Positions 14,315 to 22,932 of a stretch of 28,378 nt of DNA are shown piece after piece. Position 1 is the first letter of the stretch, and every line of letters starts with the position of its first letter. Both the position numbers and the translations under genes were made by a program. This DNA is from a virus, in IMG/VR virus record IMGVR_UViG_3300030329_002890, positions 1 through 28,378 of that record, one strand, 5' to 3'. The notes under the pieces were generated by a model. That model was not told where the DNA came from and ran no database searches. It saw only the letters and a program-made list of their open reading frames with translations.

Positions 14315-17157
14315 AAATTATTAAACCTGTATTATTAGGACCAAAACTCATAGCAGTAGGACCTCTGAAATGCTTCAAAGGTGGAGACGGTGGCTCTGGT
14401 GGCGGAGGCGGCGGCGGTGGCGGCGGTGGCGGCAAAGGTGGCGGAGGCTCTAGTGGAACTCAAGGTGCTCAAGCTAGAGAATCAAGAGAACTAGCCAAAC
14501 AAATGAAGAAAGAGGAAGAAGACAGAGTTAAGAAAGAAACCAGCATGGGTGGTCAACTAGCAGGAATGGACTTTAGTGACATTAAGCGTGATCCTGTAAC
14601 TGGAAAACAAACAGGTCAAGTTAAGAAAAAAGACGATAGAACTGGTTTACAAAAAGTTGGAGGTTTTCTTAAAGGTTTAGCAGGTGGGACTTTTTCAACT
14701 GATAAAGACGAACAGGATGCGGCATTTAATAAAGCTGAAGCCGCAAATTTAAGTAAACGTGCAGGGCGAACTGTTTCTGTAGAAGAAATGAAAGAGTTTG
14801 AAGAACAAGGTGGTGGTACTTTTGGTGGACCTAGTGCAAAAGAATTTTTTGGACAAAAAGATAGAGCCGCAGCAGAAGGAGTTAAAGACTTTATATTTAC
14901 TGATCAAGCTGAAGTAGCTAGGTTAGAGGCAGAAGAAAAAGCTGCTGCTGACTTTCAAAAAGCTAGAGAGTTAGAAGCAGAGCAAAGTTCTTTTGGTAGA
15001 CAACTAAGGGACGAAGGTTTTGACTTTCAAAAAGCTATAGCAGATAGAGCAGAAGGCGAAAGACTTAGAACAGAAACTAGTGGCGCTCAACTAACAGATT
15101 TAGGTAGACAGGGAGCTTTACAAAAGGCAATTGAAGACCGACAAGACATGAGAGAAATGGGTTTTGATGAGAATATAATAGACTCAAGACTGTCATTTGA
15201 AGAAAAACTGGCTCGGCAATCGGATATAGATGATAAGAGAGAGGATGAAAAAACTTTACAAAGAGAACTTACTAGGAGAGCGTCTGATAGACGTTTAGAT
15301 GCGGAAGCTGATAGAGAGCTTGCAATACAAGATAGGAGAGCAAGAGCTATAGGTGAGGATTTAACACAAGCTAGACAGGCAGAGCAAGACTTTTTTGATA
15401 AAGAAAGAGACCAAAGAACTCTATCTAGAGAGCTTGCTAGGAGAAGGTCAGACAGAGCTTTAGCCAAAGAAGCTGATAGAGAGGCTTTAGAAAGAGAACA
15501 AAGTTCTTTTGGTAGACAATTAAGAGAAGAAGGCTTTGACTTTCAAAAAGCTATAGAAGATAGAGAGTTATCTGAAGATTTAAGAAGAGAAGACTTAAGA
15601 CGTAGAAAAAGAGCAGAAACAGAAAGACTAATAGAAGCTGATGCTCCAGACCAAGTTGGAATAAGAGAAGCTTTAGCTGATAGAGAGCTTCAAGAACAAA
15701 TAGCAGCAGACCCTAGATTTGGAAGTGAAGAAGAGTTTGAAGCTTTTAAAGATGCACAAGAAGAAAAAACGCCTGAAGAAATAGCAGAGGACCAACGAAG
15801 GGTTGAAGAATTATATGTTGCATCTCAAAATCGTAAAAGAGATAGAATGGCTTTGATGGATTATGAAAAGGGCTTAATAACTGCTCAAGAGTATGGAGCA
15901 TTAACAGGAAATGAAAAAATACCTAGAAAGTCTTTATTAACTAGAAGAAATTTTATAGAAGCCTTAGGTCTATACCCAAAGGGAGGCGCTGCTGTAAAAA
16001 ATATAGCAAAGTTTTTAAATAAAAAACTAGCTAAGCCTACCACAATGGAAGAAGCTGAAGAGGATATAGCTTCTGAGGCAGAAAAAAAAGAGGCTAAAAA
16101 AGAAACAGGTAAGAAAACAGATTCTAAGAAACCACTAAATGTTACCACAAGAAGTGGAGGTGACCGTTCTGAGCAAAAGCCTGCAACCCCTGTAGCTCCG
16201 GCTCCACCTGTTGCTGCTCCTGCTCCTGCTCCAACTCCAAAACCTGTTGAACAATTGACCGCAGATGAAGTTGGAGATTCTATAGTTAAAAAAGAAGCTC
16301 AATTGATTAGAGAACGAACCCTAGCTCAACAACTAGCTTCAATAAGAGGATTAAGAGGTGCAACTGCTGGTCAAAAAGCTAGATTATTACGAAGGTCACA
16401 AGAAAGATTTGATAGAGAATTTGCCCCACAAGTTCAACTAGCTGTATTAAAAGAACGTGAGACTAGAAGAAAAGAACAGCAAGGTCTTAGTGAAGCTGAA
16501 AAAGATAGACAAAATGCACTTGAAAGACAAAAGTTAGCATCTGGAAAACTAGTAAGTCTTCCTGGTTCTAGCAAACCATCTTGGCTTCAAGGTTTAGAAG
16601 CAGTATCCGATGCCCTTCCTGTAATAGAGGATGTTGCTACAGGACTTGGAGATTTTCTTACAGCATCAGAAGGTGGGTTTGTATCAGGTAAGGGGACAGA
16701 AACCTCAGACTCTATACCTGCTAGACTATCTGATGGAGAGTTTGTAATAAAAGCCTCTGCCGTACGTGGTATTGGTAAATCCATGGGTGCAAAAGGCAAA
16801 AAACAAGAAAGAAAAAAAGGTGTAGATTTTTTATATAAATTACAAGATAGAATGGGTAAAGTTGAGAAATTTTCTGAGGGTGGAGAAGCTTACTCAAGAC
16901 CAAAAAAAGCGTTTAGAGAAGCCATAGGCTATAAACCAGAGTCCAGATTTCACGACAAAGCCTTCAAAGATACAAAACATGGTGGAGCTAGACGTAAATT
17001 CAGACACTTCCAAATGGGTGGTGCTGTTGACATGAAGGGTCCAGGTATGGTAAAAGACCAATTTAAGGCACCTACTTCTGGCTATGGAGCAGTGGTCTCG
17101 GCTCAGGGTGACCTCATGAGACGGATTGAAGAACTAGAAAGAAAGGTAGGTAAGTAA
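14311..17157 (+). CDS. large internal virion (ejection) protein, coiled-coil
   Basis: This 948-residue protein lies first among three giant genes between nozzle and fibres, where T7 keeps its ejection proteins. It starts with a hydrophobic segment (residues 3-19) and an almost pure Gly run (24-49). Residues about 50-560 are highly charged, helical and coiled-coil, with internal repeats. A Pro/Ala linker follows (about 630-650), then another helical stretch. The C-terminal region from residue 787 carries G-F-V-S-G-K-G-T, S-D-S-I-P-A-R-L-S-D-G-E-F and I-K-A-S-A-V. Phage tape-measure and virion proteins often end with this motif. The very end is a coiled coil (R-R-I-E-E-L-E-R-K-V). A role in the internal core or in a trans-envelope channel is likely. 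No enzyme domain is visible. The start overlaps the upstream stop as ATGA. Confidence 0.75.
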   Translation: MKIIKPVLLGPKLIAVGPLKCFKGGDGGSGGGGGGGGGGGGKGGGGSSGTQGAQARESRELAKQMKKEEEDRVKKETSMGGQLAGMDFSDIKRDPVTGKQTGQVKKKDDRTGLQKVGGFLKGLAGGTFSTDKDEQDAAFNKAEAANLSKRAGRTVSVEEMKEFEEQGGGTFGGPSAKEFFGQKDRAAAEGVKDFIFTDQAEVARLEAEEKAAADFQKARELEAEQSSFGRQLRDEGFDFQKAIADRAEGERLRTETSGAQLTDLGRQGALQKAIEDRQDMREMGFDENIIDSRLSFEEKLARQSDIDDKREDEKTLQRELTRRASDRRLDAEADRELAIQDRRARAIGEDLTQARQAEQDFFDKERDQRTLSRELARRRSDRALAKEADREALEREQSSFGRQLREEGFDFQKAIEDRELSEDLRREDLRRRKRAETERLIEADAPDQVGIREALADRELQEQIAADPRFGSEEEFEAFKDAQEEKTPEEIAEDQRRVEELYVASQNRKRDRMALMDYEKGLITAQEYGALTGNEKIPRKSLLTRRNFIEALGLYPKGGAAVKNIAKFLNKKLAKPTTMEEAEEDIASEAEKKEAKKETGKKTDSKKPLNVTTRSGGDRSEQKPATPVAPAPPVAAPAPAPTPKPVEQLTADEVGDSIVKKEAQLIRERTLAQQLASIRGLRGATAGQKARLLRRSQERFDREFAPQVQLAVLKERETRRKEQQGLSEAEKDRQNALERQKLASGKLVSLPGSSKPSWLQGLEAVSDALPVIEDVATGLGDFLTASEGGFVSGKGTETSDSIPARLSDGEFVIKASAVRGIGKSMGAKGKKQERKKGVDFLYKLQDRMGKVEKFSEGGEAYSRPKKAFREAIGYKPESRFHDKAFKDTKHGGARRKFRHFQMGGAVDMKGPGMVKDQFKAPTSGYGAVVSAQGDLMRRIEELERKVGK
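14380..14457 (+). repeat. polyglycine tract coded by GGN triplets
   Basis: Residues 24-49 of the 948-residue ejection protein are almost only Gly, including an unbroken run of twelve (30-41). The DNA is a run of GGC, GGT and GGA codons and forms a sharp GC island in AT-rich surroundings. Such triplet runs can change length by slippage. It probably acts as a flexible tether between the hydrophobic N-terminus and the coiled coil. Confidence 0.9.
14980..15048 (+). repeat. internal repeat in ejection protein, copy 1
   Basis: This copy codes for residues 224-246, starting E-Q-S-S-F-G-R-Q-L-R and ending D-F-Q-K-A-I-A-D-R. It matches copy 2 at 15496-15564 in 63 of 69 bases and 21 of 23 residues. 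The two are 516 bases (172 codons) apart in frame. Confidence 0.9.
15496..15564 (+). repeat. internal repeat in ejection protein, copy 2
   Basis: This copy codes for residues 396-418 and is the partner of copy 1 at 14980-15048. A second pair of related heptad-like units, L-Q-R-E-L-T-R-R-A-S-D-R and L-S-R-E-L-A-R-R-R-S-D-R, lies between them near residues 311 and 367. The coiled coil therefore seems to have grown by duplication. Confidence 0.85.
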
Positions 17158-17163
17158 CATGAA

Positions 17164-17225
17164 CAGGAGAGTAATTAGTGTTAAGAGCGATTTTAATTTT
17201 TGTACTATTAGGGAGTACAGCAATG
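17164..17225 (+). promoter_or_regulatory. two ribosome sites and two starts that differ by a signal peptide
   Basis: AGGAG at 17164-17168 stands nine bases before GTG 17178, which gives a protein beginning with a signal-peptide-like segment. GGGAG at 17211-17215 stands seven bases before ATG 17223, which gives the same protein without that segment. Both sites are well placed, so either or both starts may be used. Confidence 0.5.
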
Positions 17226-20120
17226 GCTAAAGTTAATTTAGAACGGATGAAGAAACTTTCTAAACTTAGTAAAGTTCCTTTAGAAAGAATATTAAAGTTC
17301 CAACTTCAAGAATCTAAAGGAGGAACAATACTTACAGGTGATAGTGGTAAATCAGGTGGAGACTTACATCTACTAAAAAGTTCAGCTTTATTACTAACTA
17401 ACCCTAAAATACCTATAATTAAAAATAGAAAATTTACAGGAAGGTATAGAAAAGGTATTTTAGCTGATCAAAAACTTTATAATCTTATAAAAAAGTTAGA
17501 CACTAAACTAGAAAATGGTAGTTCAGAGTACAGTAGATGGTTAGTAGCTAACGAAGATTTACAAGATAAATTAGTAGTAGGTTTATTGAAAGATACCCAG
17601 TCAGGGGTAGAGAGATATGTAAAACAGACATTTAATAGAAAACCTACAGAAGAAGAGTATTATGCTTATTGGAATGCTTCTCCTAAAGCTGCTAGGGCAG
17701 CCATAAAAGATGGATTTAAATCAAAAGCTCCAGAAGCTCAAAGAGTACAAAGAAACATAAACATTTATAGAACAAATGTATTAAAAAAGAAATCAGAAGT
17801 TCCTGAAGCTCCTAAAGTACCAAAACTCCCTAAAGTATCAAAACCTCCTCAAGTCTCAAAACCTTCTAAAGACTCTAAACCATTTGCACAAGCTTTTAAA
17901 GAAGCTAGAGCAGAAGGTAAAAGAGAATTTACTTGGAGAGGTAAAAGGTATCTCACTTTAGAAAAAGGTGAGTCTATGGATGAGTTTGAAGAAAAATTTA
18001 AGTTTGTAGATGATCAGAAGTTTGACAACGTAGAAGAGTTTGAACGATCTAAAGATGAAGACATGGCTAAAGCACAACAAGAAATTATAGAAGAGGCAAA
18101 ACAGCCTAAACAAGAAATGAAACCAGAAGACATAAAATTAGAACAAACAATACCAATGGATCAATCAGTTCCATTTGGTGTTTTTGCTGAAGGACAACCA
18201 GAATTTGACAGGGCAGAAGAACAAGAAAAAGATAAACTAATGATGGCAGCTGAGGGTGGAGAAGTTAATCCACGTATTCCAAGAAAAAAAGGACAACCAG
18301 CTAAGTCTAAAAAACACTCTGATCTTTATACTGATGAAGACCCTGTAGGAACTATTCAAGGACTTGGTTTTAAAGATGTTGCTACCGCTAAGGCTTCTGT
18401 ATCAAAAATTCGTAAGTCTTCAAGGTCTCATGCTCACAAAGTTCAAGCAGCAGTAGCTATGGAACAAAGAGCAAGAGAAATGGGTAAAACTTCTGAGGCA
18501 GCAGTTTATAGAAAATTTATAGATCAAATGAAAGAGAAAACTAAAAAAATGGCAAAAGCTGAAGGTGGAGAGATTGGTTATCAAAATGGAGGAGAAGTTT
18601 TTGATGTTCCAGAATATCTTCGTAGACCAGAAGAAAATATTGAAGAAGAAGATTTTAGAATAGAAGACGTAACACAGATGGAGTTAGAAGATCCAGAAGT
18701 ACAAGATTTAGAAACAAGACCAGATCCTTTTCCAAAAAGAGAAAGGTCTCCAGATTTTCAAGGTGTTAGAGAGTTTCAACTATCTCAAATGGACACAGGA
18801 GAACTACTCGATAAGAAAGTTGCTGGACAACCAAGAGAACCTGCTGTTACCAGAGAATTATCTAGAAGAAAAAAAGAATTTGGTATTTCTCTAAAAGAAT
18901 TAGCTGGGTTAGAAGAAGAAAAAAAACAAAGAGAAGAAGATAAAAGAAAAAAAGACGAAGCTGAAAGACAAAGAAAAAAGTTTGAACAACTTAATAAAGT
19001 AAAAATACAAGATAGGACCCAAAAAGAATTAGATGAAGCTGAACTTAGGAAAGCACTAGATGAATCTATAGTTCAAGCTGAAAAAGCAGCACAAGGTGTA
19101 GACCCAAAAAGGTTCTTTAAAAATATGAGCACTTTTAATAAGATAGTAAGTCTTGTTGGTTTAGCAGCAGGTGCTTATGGTTCTTACAAGTATGGCACTC
19201 CAAACACTTTTGTACAAAGACTAGATAGAGAAGTAGAAAAAGATATAAAAGCTCAACAACTAGGACTAGAAAACGAAGGTAGAAAGCTTGCTGCTGCTAA
19301 ATTTAAGGTTGGTCAAATAGCTAAAAAACTAGCTATGTCTACTAAGAATGAAGAACAAAAAATTAGACTTTTACAAATTTTTCAAAGACAAAGAACAGCA
19401 GGAGTTAAAGAACTTAAAAAACTACAAGATGAGCAACAGTTAGTAAATGTTAATAAAATTGTAAACACTAGAGGAATAACAGACGACGAGTTGTCTAAGT
19501 TTGACTCTAAATACAGAAAATTAAAACTAAGAGATTCTATGATTAAAGGTAGGGATGGTCTAAACTACTTCGTAAGAGGCGGTCCTTCTAATATAAATAA
19601 AGTTAAGGCATACTTAGCAGACGCTCAAGACTCTATAGACGGTCTTACTGATTTATATAGTTATTTTGATAAAATTAGTATAATAGATCAAGCAGCTCCT
19701 ATTTTTTCTATTGATGCTGCTGCTGCTCAATCTCTTAGAGATAGACTAGTAGGTAAACTAAGAATTGAGTTTTTTGGTCCAGGTGTTATGACCGATCAAG
19801 AAAGAGCACAAGCTAAAAAGATTCTTGGAGACCCTAATGCTCTTTTAACAACAGATGCTAGAGAAAAGCCTAAAATTCTTAAACTTATCATGAAACTTAA
19901 TTATGGAGTTAGAGATAAACTGAGAAGAGACGGTGTAGCTATACAAAAAACTCCAAATGATCTAAGAATAGAACAAATGTTAAGTAGAAGAAACTTAGAA
20001 AACAATGCTAAAAACAGAAGATTTGTAATAGATGCCCTAATACAAGGAGAGATAGACGCTCAGAAAGCAGGAAAAGCTCCTGGTTCTTTATGGAATATGA
20101 ACGAGCCTCTACCAGTCTAG
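17178..20120 (+). CDS. large ejection protein with possible N-terminal transglycosylase domain
   Basis: This 980-residue protein is the second of three giant virion genes. From the GTG start it opens with a hydrophobic segment ending S-T-A-M-A (residues 3-17), like a cleavable signal peptide. From ATG 17223 it begins M-A-K-V-N-L. Residues 30-150 resemble a lysozyme-like transglycosylase: E45 in Q-L-Q-E-S-K-G-G, then G-D-S-G-K-S-G-G-D-L-H-L. T7 gp16 also carries such a domain, to breach the cell wall. This assignment is moderate, since the usual L-Q is L-H here. A Pro/Lys-rich linker follows (about 205-235), then a basic helical unit (386-460) with S-S-R-S-H-A-H-K-V-Q-A-A and A-M-E-Q-R-A that I cannot name, EGGE motifs at 359-362 and 462-465, and long charged helices to the end. 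It is probably released into the envelope with the DNA. Confidence 0.7.
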   Translation: MLRAILIFVLLGSTAMAKVNLERMKKLSKLSKVPLERILKFQLQESKGGTILTGDSGKSGGDLHLLKSSALLLTNPKIPIIKNRKFTGRYRKGILADQKLYNLIKKLDTKLENGSSEYSRWLVANEDLQDKLVVGLLKDTQSGVERYVKQTFNRKPTEEEYYAYWNASPKAARAAIKDGFKSKAPEAQRVQRNINIYRTNVLKKKSEVPEAPKVPKLPKVSKPPQVSKPSKDSKPFAQAFKEARAEGKREFTWRGKRYLTLEKGESMDEFEEKFKFVDDQKFDNVEEFERSKDEDMAKAQQEIIEEAKQPKQEMKPEDIKLEQTIPMDQSVPFGVFAEGQPEFDRAEEQEKDKLMMAAEGGEVNPRIPRKKGQPAKSKKHSDLYTDEDPVGTIQGLGFKDVATAKASVSKIRKSSRSHAHKVQAAVAMEQRAREMGKTSEAAVYRKFIDQMKEKTKKMAKAEGGEIGYQNGGEVFDVPEYLRRPEENIEEEDFRIEDVTQMELEDPEVQDLETRPDPFPKRERSPDFQGVREFQLSQMDTGELLDKKVAGQPREPAVTRELSRRKKEFGISLKELAGLEEEKKQREEDKRKKDEAERQRKKFEQLNKVKIQDRTQKELDEAELRKALDESIVQAEKAAQGVDPKRFFKNMSTFNKIVSLVGLAAGAYGSYKYGTPNTFVQRLDREVEKDIKAQQLGLENEGRKLAAAKFKVGQIAKKLAMSTKNEEQKIRLLQIFQRQRTAGVKELKKLQDEQQLVNVNKIVNTRGITDDELSKFDSKYRKLKLRDSMIKGRDGLNYFVRGGPSNINKVKAYLADAQDSIDGLTDLYSYFDKISIIDQAAPIFSIDAAAAQSLRDRLVGKLRIEFFGPGVMTDQERAQAKKILGDPNALLTTDAREKPKILKLIMKLNYGVRDKLRRDGVAIQKTPNDLRIEQMLSRRNLENNAKNRRFVIDALIQGEIDAQKAGKAPGSLWNMNEPLPV

Positions 20121-20127
20121 GTGACTT

Positions 20128-22485
20128 ATGATATCAGATAAAGAAAAAAAGTATCTAGAAAGTTTTAACAAAGTGAAAGGTCCTTTATCAGAAGGTGACA
20201 TGGATTTTGTTGAAGAAAACATAGAGATGCAAGAAAAATATGGAGATTCTAGTCTTAGAACATTCTTAGAATCTGCTGCCTCATCTGCTACTTTTGGACT
20301 TAGTGACCAAGCTTATGCTGCTCTAGGTGATGATTTCAAACAAGCGTTAAGAGAAAGACGTAAAAGAAATGAACTAGCTGCCTTTGGTGGAGAAGTGACA
20401 GGTATAGTAGGACCTGCTTTACTATCTGGAGGTAGTTCTTTAATAGCAAAAGGTGCAGGTGTAGCTGGAAAAGGTATGGCTACAGCAGCAAAAGCAGCTA
20501 AAACAGCAGAAAAACTAACTGCCTCTGGTATGAAAAGTCTTATAAAAGAAACCGGAAAGAAGAAGTTTGCTAGAGACGTTTTAAAGAAAAGTGTAGAAAA
20601 GGGTGCAGGTTCAGCAGTAGAAGGTACTTTTTATGGAGTTGGTGAACTAATAGAAGAAAACGCCTTAGGTAATGCAGAGTTTAATGCAGAAAACTTAGCA
20701 GCTTACGCAGGAAAAGGTGCCTTATTTGGTGGTCTTGTAGGTGGTGCTCTAGGAGGCATAGGACAGTCAGTTTCTATCGTTGTTCCTAAGATAAAAGGAA
20801 ACAAGATAGTAGGAATGGGTGTTGAAAAACTAGATAACTTCAAACAAAACATGACTAATCCTACATATAATGCTATGAAACTCGCAGGATTTGCAGACGA
20901 TAAAATAGAAAAATTAATATTAGAACAACCTGTCATGGCTAAAAATATGCCAGAAGTGATAGGTAAAGTCATGAGGTCTGAAGGTTTAGCTAAATCTCTA
21001 GCATCTAACACCTCTTTACTAGCAAACTCTAGAAAATACTTAGAAAAGATAGGAGATAAGATAGGAAAGACTGTTAAAGCAATGGATGATGACATAGCTG
21101 ATAAGTCAGTGTTTCCTACGTATTCCGGTATAGCTCAAAAACAAATAGACGGTCTTGAGGCTCTAAAGAAAAAATTTCAAAAACCAGATGGCTCTGCTTT
21201 GAATACAGAGGCAGCAGGTTACATACGTAAAGTAGATGATGAAATAAATTCTTTGTTTGAGACAAACTTACTAAACAAAAAACCTTACACTGCCTCTGAA
21301 CTACAGGATATGAAAATTAAGTTTCATAAACTAGGTAGATACGATAAAACTGGAATGCCTACAGTAAAAGATGATATAAATAGAGTCATGGGTAAGGCTG
21401 TAAGAGACGAGTTAGTAGATTTTGCTGGTAAGGTAAACTCTCCACTAGGTAAACAACTATCACAAGAGTTAACAGATTACAGTAGCTTAGTAACTTTTGT
21501 AAAAGAATTTAATAAAAAAATTGGTGGTCAAACTAACTTTCCTAGACTAAGAGACATATTCTTTGGTTTAGGTGCCTTTGGTGCTGGTATTGACCCTGTT
21601 AGTGCAGCAGGTGTAGGAGCCTTAACTTCTGCTTTTGCAAGGTCTGACTTAAAAAATAAACTTATGGTCTTAACTGATATTGAAAGAAGTAATATCAAAG
21701 TAGGACAAAAAATTAGTAGTTCTATAAACAAGTTTTTTAAAGGTAGAAAGTTTGACAAACTACCTGCTCTATCAGCTACCCTTTTGACTGGTAATCCACT
21801 AGCTAGAAAAACAGACGGTGATTTAGTTGTTGGTAGACCAAAAAATGAAAGAGAAGCCATAAAAAACATGGCAGACAATATAGATAGAATAAAAGACAAT
21901 CCACTTCTTATGAATAAATTATTAATGGATGCTAATTTACAGTCTAGTGCTCCTCAAACATATCAACAACTTAGACAGGTTGCTGGAAGGGCTTTTTTAT
22001 TTTTAGACTCTAAACTCCCTAGAAAAACACAAATGGTTAATCCTTTTATTAAAAAATCATATCCTACGTCTGATCAAGAGATTTATAAGTTTAAAAAATA
22101 CGTGCAAGCTGTACAAAACCCGATGTCTGTTTTAAAGGACTTAAATGGTGGAGTTTTAAGTAGAGAGGGTATTGAAGCTGTAAGGTATGTTTACCCAACC
22201 TTATATTCTGAAATGCAGTCTAAAGTCTATGAAGGTCTAGAAAAGGCTGGAGGTCAGACTACTTATAAACAAAGACTACAATTAGGCATACTTATGGATC
22301 TACCAACAGACTTATCATTAGAGCCACAGTCTATAGCAGGGCTACAATCATTCTATAGAGAGGCTCAAGTATCTCAAGGCGGAGGCACTATAACTGCTGC
22401 CGCAGCGAAGCAAATGGACCTAGCAGAATCCCAAGCTACTGAACTAGAAAAAGTGAGTAATCGTAAAGATTTAGGTAGATCATAA
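20128..22485 (+). CDS. large ejection protein with Gly/Ala-rich hydrophobic segments
   Basis: This 785-residue protein is the third giant gene, eight bases after the previous stop, with a weak GGTGA site. The first 80 residues are charged and helical. Residues about 84-125 (A-F-G-G-E-V-T-G-I-V-G-P-A-L, then A-K-G-A-G-V-A-G-K-G) and about 192-212 (A-L-F-G-G-L-V-G-G-A-L-G-G-I-G) are Gly/Ala-rich hydrophobic helices. Similar segments are common in large phage virion proteins thought to insert into the host membrane. Another such patch, G-L-G-A-F-G-A-G-I-D-P-V, lies near residue 480. The rest is mainly helical with no enzymatic motif. It fits the last T7-type ejection protein, which lines the channel across the inner membrane. 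The C-terminus is polar and Gln-rich. The fibre module begins after it with a probable promoter. Confidence 0.72.
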   Translation: MISDKEKKYLESFNKVKGPLSEGDMDFVEENIEMQEKYGDSSLRTFLESAASSATFGLSDQAYAALGDDFKQALRERRKRNELAAFGGEVTGIVGPALLSGGSSLIAKGAGVAGKGMATAAKAAKTAEKLTASGMKSLIKETGKKKFARDVLKKSVEKGAGSAVEGTFYGVGELIEENALGNAEFNAENLAAYAGKGALFGGLVGGALGGIGQSVSIVVPKIKGNKIVGMGVEKLDNFKQNMTNPTYNAMKLAGFADDKIEKLILEQPVMAKNMPEVIGKVMRSEGLAKSLASNTSLLANSRKYLEKIGDKIGKTVKAMDDDIADKSVFPTYSGIAQKQIDGLEALKKKFQKPDGSALNTEAAGYIRKVDDEINSLFETNLLNKKPYTASELQDMKIKFHKLGRYDKTGMPTVKDDINRVMGKAVRDELVDFAGKVNSPLGKQLSQELTDYSSLVTFVKEFNKKIGGQTNFPRLRDIFFGLGAFGAGIDPVSAAGVGALTSAFARSDLKNKLMVLTDIERSNIKVGQKISSSINKFFKGRKFDKLPALSATLLTGNPLARKTDGDLVVGRPKNEREAIKNMADNIDRIKDNPLLMNKLLMDANLQSSAPQTYQQLRQVAGRAFLFLDSKLPRKTQMVNPFIKKSYPTSDQEIYKFKKYVQAVQNPMSVLKDLNGGVLSREGIEAVRYVYPTLYSEMQSKVYEGLEKAGGQTTYKQRLQLGILMDLPTDLSLEPQSIAGLQSFYREAQVSQGGGTITAAAAKQMDLAESQATELEKVSNRKDLGRS

Positions 22486-22518
22486 TATAATATAAATACA
22501 AGGGTAGAAACTAGAGAC
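22485..22518 (+). promoter_or_regulatory. candidate late promoter in front of the fibre module
   Basis: Starting at the stop codon of the last ejection protein, ATATAATA and then AATACAA repeat the arrangement at 5899-5915 (15 of 17 bases), and a looser match (10 of 17) continues through GTAGA and TAGA. TATAAT lies at 22486-22491 without a clear -35 box. Its place in front of a separate gene module supports a promoter, but there is no direct proof. Confidence 0.35.
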
Positions 22519-22547
22519 TACAATCTCGTACTCATAAGGAGTTTTAG

Positions 22548-22931
22548 ATGGGAAGAAAAAATCTTATTTTAACCCATAATATGCTAAATGCTATTGACCT
22601 AGACACAAGTGCAAATAGTTCAGCTACATTTACAACTACAATAGATCAATTATCAATAAACATTGTTTGGTCAGGTTCTACAGGAACTAACACAGGTGCC
22701 ATAGTGGTACAAGGTACCAATAAAGATCCAGAAGCTGCGGATTTTGTAGCAGCAGATTACTTTGATTTAGAACTTTCAGGTGGGGCTATAAATCTTACAG
22801 GAGCCTCAGGTGAACATATAGTTATCTTTGATAAGACACCATTTAGAGCCATAAGGCTTGTTTATACTAACTCTACACATGCAGCAGGTACGGTTAGTGC
22901 CATAATGTCTGCTAAGACCCTAGGAGCCTAA
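22548..22931 (+). CDS. small beta-sandwich virion protein of the fibre module
   Basis: This 127-residue protein starts at an ATG with an AAGGAG site and opens the fibre module. It has alternating polar and hydrophobic residues throughout, with S-A-T-F-T-T-T-I-D, S-I-N-I-V-W-S-G-S, A-I-V-V-Q-G-T-N and F-R-A-I-R-L-V-Y-T-N. This is the pattern of an eight-stranded jelly roll, and the F-R-A-I-R-L-V-Y type strand is common in small phage adhesion and decoration proteins. There is no Cys, signal or enzymatic motif. It is followed after one base by the repeat protein, with GGAG overlapping its end, so the two are coupled. A role as a fibre base or small receptor-contact protein is likely but not shown. 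Confidence 0.7.
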   Translation: MGRKNLILTHNMLNAIDLDTSANSSATFTTTIDQLSINIVWSGSTGTNTGAIVVQGTNKDPEAADFVAADYFDLELSGGAINLTGASGEHIVIFDKTPFRAIRLVYTNSTHAAGTVSAIMSAKTLGA

Positions 22932-22932
22932 G

